From an uncultured Selenomonadales bacterium (GTDB lineage Bacteria > Bacillota > Negativicutes > Selenomonadales > Selenomonadaceae), in NCBI GenBank assembly GCA_937877545.1, contig CALFJE010000062.1, forward strand, positions 5,738 to 69,737: DNA of 64,000 bases, read 5' to 3'. Below the pieces are notes generated by a model. It was not told where the DNA came from and searched no databases. It saw only the letters and a list, made by a program, of their open reading frames with translations. Shown one piece after another: positions 1-7,300 of this stretch; the stretch's first letter is position 1; every line of letters begins with the position of its first letter. Position numbers and translations under genes: made by a program.

Positions 1-635
1 TGCCGCCGTCGCTCGATTACGGCTTCGACCAACTTAAAGACCCCAACGCTTACAATCCCGAACGCGCCGCGCAGCTCCTCGACGAGGCGGGCTGGAAAGA
101 CTCTGACGGCGACGGCATTCGCGATAAGGACGGGCGCAAGCTTGAACTTGATTTTGTAGTCTACAATTCCCGCGCCGAGTTGCCGCTTTACGCCGAGGCT
201 GTTCAATCCGACCTCAAAAAGCTCGGCTTCGACATCAAGATTGATACCGTCGACTACAACCTGATTGACGGCATGGGCATTAAGGGCGAATACGACCTGC
301 TGATTTCCAACATCACGACGGCGAACACCGGCGACCCCGAAATTTTCCTTACGTGGTATTGGAAGAGCAACGCCGACGGCTCCAATCCGCAAAACGGCAG
401 CGGCTATTCCAATCCCGCCTACGACGCCAAACTTGCCGAGCTAAGCTCCGAATTCGACGCCGCCAAACGTCGCCAACTTATCATTGACTTGCAACAAATT
501 CTGCTCGACGACGGCGCGGCTTTGTTCTTCGGCTACCCGCAGACCAATATCATCAATGCCAAGTACGTCGACGGCGTTGTCATGTATCCTTCCGATTATT
601 ATTGGATTACAAAGCTGATTCGCCCCGCGAAGTGA
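1..635 (+). CDS. ABC transporter substrate-binding protein, family 5 (C-terminal part)
   Basis: The reading frame is open from base 3 to the TGA at 633-635, so the gene begins upstream of the window. The visible 210 residues are the C-terminal lobe of an extracytoplasmic solute-binding protein of the DppA/NikA type (SBP_bac_5). They include the typical segment YNPERAAQLLDEAGW, an aspartate-rich DSDGDGIRDKDG loop, and the late FFGYPQ and YWITKL regions. The protein would capture a peptide, nickel or nickel-chelate outside the membrane and hand it to permeases. It lies 7 bp before two ATPase genes, so the permeases must be upstream or elsewhere. The substrate cannot be decided from this fragment. 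Confidence 0.9.
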   Translation, partial: PPSLDYGFDQLKDPNAYNPERAAQLLDEAGWKDSDGDGIRDKDGRKLELDFVVYNSRAELPLYAEAVQSDLKKLGFDIKIDTVDYNLIDGMGIKGEYDLLISNITTANTGDPEIFLTWYWKSNADGSNPQNGSGYSNPAYDAKLAELSSEFDAAKRRQLIIDLQQILLDDGAALFFGYPQTNIINAKYVDGVVMYPSDYYWITKLIRPAK

Positions 636-642
636 GGTTGCC

Positions 643-1434
643 ATGTTGCTTGACGTAAAAAATTTGGCGGTGTCTTACGGGAAAAATCCCAATCCGACGA
701 TAGTGGGCGTGAGCTTTGACTTGAACGACGGGGAAATTTTGGCGATAGTGGGCGAATCGGGTAGCGGCAAGACCACCGTTATCCGAGCGATACTCAACGT
801 CTTACCGGGCGGCGGACGCGTCTCCGACGGCTCTATCGTCTTCGAGGGCAAGAATCTTTTGGAGCTTGACGCGGGCGGTTGGCGCAATCTGCGCGGAAAA
901 AATATCAGCATGATTTTCCAGGACAGCGGCAACATGATGAATCCCGTCCACACAATCGGCAAGCAGTTCGTCGAATATATTCAAGTGCACAGCGACCTTG
1001 ATAAAAAATCTGCGCGGGCTGTGGCGATTGAAAAATTGGAGCTGATGAATCTGCCCAACCCCGAAAATATTTTGAACTCGTACACGTTTGAACTTTCGGG
1101 CGGCATGAGACAACGCGTCGGAATTGCAATGGCGATAACGTTTCAGCCGAAGCTCCTGCTTGCCGACGAACCCACCTCCGCCCTTGACGTGACTACGCAA
1201 GCTCAAATCGTCGGCGAACTCATGTTCATAACTCGCGGGTCGGGCGCGGCTATGATTATCGTCACGCACAATATCGGCGTCGCCTCCTACCTTGCCGATA
1301 ACCTCATGGTCATGAGCGGCGGGCGCGTCGTCGAATACGGCAAGACTGCCGACGTTATCAATCGCCCGCAAGCCGCCTACACCAAAACTTTGCTGGCAAG
1401 CGTGCCCGAAATCGGAGGGCGTCGTTATGTCTGA
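643..1434 (+). CDS. ABC transporter ATP-binding protein, NikD/DppD-like
   Basis: This is the first of two ATPases that power the importer. Walker A is GESGSGKTT (residues 37-45), the signature is LSGGMRQR (about 151-158), and Walker B is LLLADEPTSALD. At 263 residues it is close to NikD and shorter than DppD/OppD, lacking most of the C-terminal oligopeptide extension. That favours a nickel/metallophore-type system, though not conclusively. It starts 7 bp after the binding-protein stop and its end overlaps the next ATPase by 8 bp, which implies translational coupling. Confidence 0.9.
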   Translation: MLLDVKNLAVSYGKNPNPTIVGVSFDLNDGEILAIVGESGSGKTTVIRAILNVLPGGGRVSDGSIVFEGKNLLELDAGGWRNLRGKNISMIFQDSGNMMNPVHTIGKQFVEYIQVHSDLDKKSARAVAIEKLELMNLPNPENILNSYTFELSGGMRQRVGIAMAITFQPKLLLADEPTSALDVTTQAQIVGELMFITRGSGAAMIIVTHNIGVASYLADNLMVMSGGRVVEYGKTADVINRPQAAYTKTLLASVPEIGGRRYV

Positions 1435-2374
1435 AATGATTTTAAGCGTCGAACACCTCACAAAAAAATTCCCCGTATCGGGCGGGCGATTCTTGACGGC
1501 GTGCGACGATATATCCCTCAACGTGCGCAAAGGCGAAACCGTGGCGGTCGTCGGCGAATCGGGTTGCGGCAAGACCACCCTCCTCAAGGCGATTATGAAC
1601 ATGCAAAAGCCCACGTCGGGCAAAATCCTCTTCCACGGCGAGGACATCACTCAACTGACCGGCGAGGCTAAGCGGCAAAATTATCGTCATATCCAAATGG
1701 TTTTCCAAGACCCGACCGCCGCGTTCAATCCCAAAATGAAAATCCGCGACATCGTTTGCGAACCGCTCCTGAACTTTGATTTAATTTCCGCGAGCGACGT
1801 TGACACTAAGGCGCGGGAACTCCTTACGCAAGTGGATTTGCCCGCCGACTTCGTGAGCCGCTACCCGCACAATATGAGCGGCGGTCAACGTCAACGCGTG
1901 GCGATAGCGCGGGCTTTGGCATTGGAGCCTGAAATCATTGCCTGCGACGAGGCGACCTCCGCCCTCGACGTTTCCGTTCAAGACACGATTATTAAGCTCC
2001 TCGTCAAGCTCCAACGCGAAAAGGGCATAACGTACATTTTTATCTGCCACGATATGGCGTTGGTGAGCCTGTTCAGTCACCGCGTCGCGGTCATGTACCT
2101 CGGCAATATGATGGAGAAGCTCGACGGCGACAAGCTCAACGGTGCCCGCCACCCCTACACGCAAGCCCTGCTTAAAGCCGTTTTTTCGACCGACCAGGCT
2201 AAGAATCAGTACATCGGAATTTTGCCCGGCGACATTCCAAGCCCGTTGGATATTCCGAGCGGGTGCCCGTTCCAAAATCGTTGCGAGTATTGCCGGGCGC
2301 GGTGCCAAAGCGAAAAGCCTGCCTTCCGCGAGCTGGAACCGAATCACTTTGTGGCTTGCCATTATCCGTTGTAA
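1427..2374 (+). CDS. ABC transporter ATP-binding protein, NikE/DppF-like
   Basis: This is the second ATPase of the importer, 315 residues. Walker A is GESGCGKTT (43-51), the signature is MSGGQRQRVAIARAL, and Walker B is IIACDEATSALD. The C-terminal oligopeptide/dipeptide domain carries the cysteine-rich segment around SGCPFQNRCEYCRARC found in DppF/OppF and often linked to an Fe-S or metal site. The start overlaps nikD-like by 8 bp. The last 19 codons are partly repeated 86 bp downstream (see 2461-2520). Confidence 0.92.
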   Translation: MSEMILSVEHLTKKFPVSGGRFLTACDDISLNVRKGETVAVVGESGCGKTTLLKAIMNMQKPTSGKILFHGEDITQLTGEAKRQNYRHIQMVFQDPTAAFNPKMKIRDIVCEPLLNFDLISASDVDTKARELLTQVDLPADFVSRYPHNMSGGQRQRVAIARALALEPEIIACDEATSALDVSVQDTIIKLLVKLQREKGITYIFICHDMALVSLFSHRVAVMYLGNMMEKLDGDKLNGARHPYTQALLKAVFSTDQAKNQYIGILPGDIPSPLDIPSGCPFQNRCEYCRARCQSEKPAFRELEPNHFVACHYPL

Positions 2375-2460
2375 AAATTTTATTGCGCTCGAACGCGGCG
2401 AGAAAGTTTCCTTTGTCGTAACGATTCAGCGCGACCGCTGTTTGGTTACTTTTCAAAAGT

Positions 2461-2520
2461 AATCCCGCCTTCCGCGAGCTTGAAGAAAATCACTTTGTGG
2501 CGTGCCATTATCCGTTGTGA
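2461..2520 (+). pseudogene. Duplicated tail of the NikE/DppF-like gene
   Basis: About 57 bases match the last 19 codons of the preceding ATPase (2318-2374), including its stop position. In frame they read PAFRELEENHFVACHYPL and then TGA. There is no start codon or ribosome-binding site. The 86 bases between the true stop and this copy hold no gene. This is a remnant of a diverged tandem duplication or of recombination with a paralogue. Confidence 0.8.
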
Positions 2521-2527
2521 AAATTTA

Positions 2528-2556
2528 AGCCCTTCCGTATCGGAGGGGCTGATTTT
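2528..2556 (+). terminator. Rho-independent terminator of the ABC operon
   Basis: A 10-bp stem (2528-2537 with 2541-2550, one G-T pair) and a 3-base loop are followed by GATTTTTT. It sits just after the duplicated ATPase tail and before the converging glf gene. Confidence 0.85.
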
Positions 2557-3693
2557 TTACTTCAGCGCGTCGAAGACTTCAAACGCCCGCTTGATAACGT
2601 CGTCGATGTCGAAGTAGCGATACTCCGCCAAACGTCCGACCGCCGTGATGTTTTTGAAACGCTTCAGTTCGTCGGAATACTTTTCGTAAGCCGCCCGCGC
2701 CTCGTCGGTGAAAATCGGATAATACGGCTCATTGACGCCCGCCACGTACTCTTGCGGATATTCGCGCAAAATGGTCGTGCGCTCAACCTGCGCGGGGTGA
2801 ATCTGCTTAAACTCGGTGATTCGCGTAAAGTCGTAATTGTTCGGGTAGTTGACTACGGGAGCCGATTGGAACTGCTCGTCGTCGACGCTTTGGAAACGCA
2901 TATCGATACTGCGGTAGGGCAGCGTGCCGAATTTTTTATCAAACAGCTCATCAAGTTGCCCCGTGTAAATCAACTGCCCCTTGAACTTGCGCCGGAACAG
3001 ATAAGTTTGTTCGCCGCGCAACTCCATAACGTCATGAAAATCCGTGTTGAGCAGGAGCTTGATATTTTTATGGTCGAGCATGTTCTCCACGAGCCGCGTG
3101 TAGCCGCGCAGGGGCATTGCTTGAAACGGGTCGTTAAAATATCTGTCGTCGCGGCTGATTGAGATGGGAACGCGAGCGGTCACCGCGCCGGCGATTTTAT
3201 CGGGCGACAAGCCCCATTGCTTTTCGCTGTAGTGCAGGAAGATTTTTTCGTAGATGAAATCCGCCAGGAACTGCAAATCGGCGTCGGCGGACTTTTTGAG
3301 CTCAAGTATCGGAATTTTATTTCCGTAATCGAAATTGCCGAGCAGAGCCGCCTCCAACTTATCAGCCAAGCGTGTCGGGAAAACCTCGCGCAACGTGTTC
3401 AAGTTAAAGGGCAATGGCACGGGTTTGCCGTCGACGACAGCCTTGACCTTGTGGAAGTACAAATGCCACTGCGTGAACCGCGACAGATATTCCCAAACCT
3501 GCGCGGAATCGGTATGGAACAGGTGCGGTCCGTACTTGTGAATCAGTATGCCGTTTTCGTCAACCTCGTCGTAGCAATTCCCCGCCACGTGTCGCCGCCG
3601 TTCAATCAGCAGGACTTTCTTGCCGACGGACGCGAATCGCTCCGCCAAAACCGAGCCTGCCATGCCCGCGCCGATTATCACCACATCAAACAT
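2557..3693 (-). CDS. glf: UDP-galactopyranose mutase
   Basis: This flavoenzyme interconverts UDP-galactopyranose and UDP-galactofuranose for cell-envelope or capsule galactofuranose. At 378 residues it is full length. It opens with the FAD-binding dinucleotide motif GAGMAGSVLAERF and a following ERRRHVAGNC segment. HKYGPHLFHT and the late RLAEYRYFDID motif, with GRLAEYRY binding flavin and substrate, are typical. Its ATG follows directly on the TAA of the upstream TIGR04076 gene, so the two are co-transcribed. Confidence 0.96.
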   Translation of the reverse strand: MFDVVIIGAGMAGSVLAERFASVGKKVLLIERRRHVAGNCYDEVDENGILIHKYGPHLFHTDSAQVWEYLSRFTQWHLYFHKVKAVVDGKPVPLPFNLNTLREVFPTRLADKLEAALLGNFDYGNKIPILELKKSADADLQFLADFIYEKIFLHYSEKQWGLSPDKIAGAVTARVPISISRDDRYFNDPFQAMPLRGYTRLVENMLDHKNIKLLLNTDFHDVMELRGEQTYLFRRKFKGQLIYTGQLDELFDKKFGTLPYRSIDMRFQSVDDEQFQSAPVVNYPNNYDFTRITEFKQIHPAQVERTTILREYPQEYVAGVNEPYYPIFTDEARAAYEKYSDELKRFKNITAVGRLAEYRYFDIDDVIKRAFEVFDALK

Positions 3694-4008
3694 TTAATCT
3701 GCCTCCTCGTCCAAAGTCTCAAGCAGAAAGCTCACGGGGCGAAAGCCGTCGTTGCAAGACAGCATTGCCGATTTGGGATTCTTCATCCAGCCCGAATAAA
3801 AATCCTCTGCGCCGTGCGCCAATGCCATTACGAACGGCGAAAGCGTTTCCCACGCGCTGAGGCAAAAACCGTCGGGGCGTTCCCAGCCGTTGGCGATAAA
3901 GATTTGCCCCTCCGTCATGTCGCACGCGTTTTCAAGCGGATTTTCGTAACGGGCTATCAAGTCGTCGTAGCGAGCCTTCCTGATAACCGTGATTCTGACT
4001 TTTTTCAT
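3694..4008 (-). CDS. TIGR04076 family protein
   Basis: A 104-residue cytoplasmic protein. It matches the small family TIGR04076: a basic first strand (KKVRITVIRK), then a conserved C-x-EGQ-F region (CDMTEGQIFI), P-GFC-SAW, and near the end CNDGFRPVSF. Function is unknown; conserved cysteines suggest metal binding. The start is supported by GGGAGGCG eight bases upstream. Its stop touches the glf start, but no functional link to galactofuranose is established. Confidence 0.75.
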   Translation of the reverse strand: MKKVRITVIRKARYDDLIARYENPLENACDMTEGQIFIANGWERPDGFCLSAWETLSPFVMALAHGAEDFYSGWMKNPKSAMLSCNDGFRPVSFLLETLDEEAD

Positions 4009-4352
4009 TATACCACGCCTCCCATGCGAAAGACAGCCGACCCTTGCGAATCGACTGCCTTCCTTTATGTTAATTTACTTGATTCTTTTCAGCGCGTTAT
4101 CGCGATTTGTCAAAGTCTCTTTCGGCGGCACTCCGTTGAGCTGCCCCGCTTGAACCTTCAACATTTGTAATATCGGCATATTAGGACGCTTTCCTTAGCC
4201 GAAGCTTAACCGCCAAATTAAACTTCCATTAGAAATTGCAAATCGCAAATAAAATTTCGCTCCGCCGTTGCGTTGTCAAGCCGCGAATTTTATAATGCAA
4301 GCACAGTATCAACAGGGCAGTTTTTTGCATTCAAGGAGGAGAGTGATTCATT
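4009..4352. other. Intergenic region between divergent TIGR04076-glf and the giant RTX gene
   Basis: These 344 bases contain no credible ORF. They must hold promoters for both directions. A weak sigma-A candidate for the plus strand lies at 4268-4296, and the SD AAGGAGG of the giant gene ends 12-15 bases before its ATG. Nothing else recognisable. Confidence 0.6.
4268..4296 (+). promoter_or_regulatory. Possible promoter of the giant RTX gene
   Basis: A perfect -10 hexamer TATAAT (4291-4296) is preceded 17 bases upstream by a poor -35, TTGCGT. A better-looking TTGTCA lies only 12 bases away and cannot pair with this -10. Confidence 0.4.
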
Positions 4353-7300
4353 ATGACACCGCAGGAAGTCATCAAAACTTTCATTGCGACGCTTACCGGC
4401 AAAAGTTACACATATTCGAGCACGGTCGGCAAGACAATGTTGGATGACGCCGTAAAAGCCTCGTCGCGTTTTCTGAACATCCAAAACGCAATCGACAATA
4501 TGAAGGCGGATCAGATTGAAGCCGAACGCGAGGCTGTCGAGGAGGTCTTGGGCGTCAACTACGCCGGCAAAACCATTTCCGAGATCAGTTCGTCCATTCT
4601 GAAATCAAACGTAGCCAATTACGCTATCAACGCGGACACTTACGCGCCCTCAAGCTATGCCACCGTCAAGCGCGTGATTTTGGAGCGCAAGGCTTACATT
4701 TTCCTGGAAAAGTATTGCGGCATTCAAATGAACAATAAGCTTTGGTTCTATACCGATACGTCTTCAACCTACAGCGGCTCAAGCGGCAATAACGATACGG
4801 GCGCGATTAGCGGCGCGGACGCAAATATCACGCTCAAGGCGGGAGATGTCGTTTACGGCACCACGCTGACCGCCGCCGATTTGCAAGCCTTTGCTCAACA
4901 GGACGGCGCCTCCCTTCAAGCCGACGGCTCGCTCGTTATCGGCACGGGCGTAGAAAAGACTTCGCAATCCGTCGTTCCCGAAATCGGCAATAAATACACC
5001 GCCGCCTCCTCGACCGCGCAAAGTATCTCCACCGGCTCCGGCGATTGGCTTGTCACGGCGACTGCCGCCAACGATACCATTATCACGGGCGGCGCGGACT
5101 CGATTGACGCGGGCGCGGGCAACGATAAAATCACCGTCGGCGCGGATTATGCCTCCATACTCACGGGCGCGGGCAATGATACCGTCGAAATTTCCTCCGC
5201 CGTCAACAACGTCACGCTCGAAGACCTCAGTTCAACCGATACCTTGACTGTCAACGGCACTTTTTCCGTAGGCTCCGCGCAGGTTGAGGACGACGTGCTT
5301 GTCATTACCGATAAGACCGGCTCCCGCGTGATTCGTATCGACAACTACGCCGACGCCAAGGATGCCAAAGTCAACTCCACGACCTTGACCACATGGCTCA
5401 GCCGCGCAGGTTTTGACATCGATAACCTTGAAGTGACCGCTATGGAAAGCGTCGAGGAGGAAACGCCGACTTTGCTGTCCGCATTAGCCGAAGACGCCGT
5501 CGGGCAAATCGAGGAGGAGGGCTATCAACCGCCCGAAACCGATTCCGTTTCCGCCGCCACTTCGGAAACGCAAGATATTTCGTCGGGCAGGAGCAACGTC
5601 GTCGATTTGAGCAAGGTAACAATCACGAGCGGCTCCGTCACGGCGGGCAACACAACCCTCGGCGCAATTTCAAGCGAATTCCCCGATATTTCGACCTTCC
5701 ACAAGAACGGCTTGACGATTAAACTCCTCGGCGTGTCGACCGATACCTCGGACGGCAACCCAAGCAAAGCCGTCGCCAAAACTTTAGACCAGCTCACCGA
5801 CGACCAAAAGACCGTACTTGGCGGCTTGTTCAAGTGGTGGGCTAAGGAGGCAATCAATCTCAACGAGGACAGCTACGACCTCGAATTCGGCTCTTCGACG
5901 ACCAAGGAGGTTAAAGTCGTCTTTTACAACGGCAGCAAATATCTCGCGGCAATTTGGGGTTCGGGTGCCAATTCCATTACCCTTACAATCAACATGAAGT
6001 ATTACACGGGCATAGACCCCGATAACGTCGACGGCGAAAGCTCCGGGCAAGGCAACCTCGACCGCACGCTTGCTCACGAATTCAATCATGCCATTTTGGG
6101 CGCGAACATCAATTATTTCTTTGCCTTGCCGCAATTTATCAAGGAGGGCATGGCGGAGCTTACTCACGGCATTGACGACTTCCGCGCCGGCAGAATCTTT
6201 GAAGTTGCCGCCGACGCTTCCAGGCTCAGCAAAGTTTTAAGTGTCAGCGATACCGGCACGGGCACCTCCGACGCCTATGCGGGCGGCTACATGTTCCTGC
6301 GCTACCTCGCCAAGCAAGGGGCTCTTCAACAGCTCGTCGACTACGCCAACCCCGACGAGGGTGAAAGTTGGACGATAAATAAGACCACCGCCACTTACAC
6401 CGTCGACGGAGAAATTGTGGCTACGATCAGCGGGCTCAAAAGCGGGCTCGTCACCACGGGCAACCTCATTGACGGCATAAGCGTTAAGGACGGCGTGATT
6501 ACCCTGTCGCAAAAAGTCCTCGGCACGACCAAGGTAACGCTTACAAGTGATAATTATACCCTCGCGCTCGCCGACGACCTCGCCGATAACACCGTCACAA
6601 TCAGCAATAAGGCTTGGACTGTCAAAAACGGCACGGCTACCCTCAAGGGCAACGCAACGGCAGGCTACACCCTTGCAAGCGATGCCAAGAGTATAACCTA
6701 CACGGCGGCGAAAAATAATCAAACCCTCGCGACTGTAAGCGGGCTGGCAAAAAGCGGCGTCACGGCAGACGACTTCCCAACCGACAGCAATGTTATCACG
6801 CTGAAAAGCAACATGCTCGCCACCTCCAAAATTTCGGTTTCGGGCGACGGCTACACGCTTGCGCTCGACAGCTCCTTCCGCCCCGGAATGACTTATCCGT
6901 ATTGGAGCATAAGCGGCACCACCGCCACTTATAAATACGATACCACGGCGGGCTTCACTCTCTCGACCGACAGCAAGGTTGCCAATTATTCCAAGGCGGC
7001 AACAACGACCCTCGCTACCGTCAGCGGGCTCAAGAAGGGCTTGACCGCAAGCGGCGGTTCCGTCGACGGCATAACCGCAAGCGGCAACGTCATCACGCTA
7101 ACCGATAAAGTCCTCGGCACGTCCAAAGTCACCGTCAAAGGCGATTATACTCTCGCGCTTGCCGACAGCGTTACGACGCCCGTTCAGCAAACGCCGTATT
7201 GGAGCATAAGCGGCACCACCGCCACTTATAAGCAGGAAACCTCGGCTACTTTCAAGCTCGCGGCGAACGGCAAATCTGCCACTTACAATAAGCCGACAAC

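Noticed and set aside
3217..4170. 317-codon plus-strand ORF opposite glf
   Set aside because: Antisense shadow of glf and the TIGR04076 gene, with no SD or family similarity.
4273..4296. TTGTCA with TATAAT as a promoter
   Set aside because: The spacer would be only 12 bases, too short for sigma-A.
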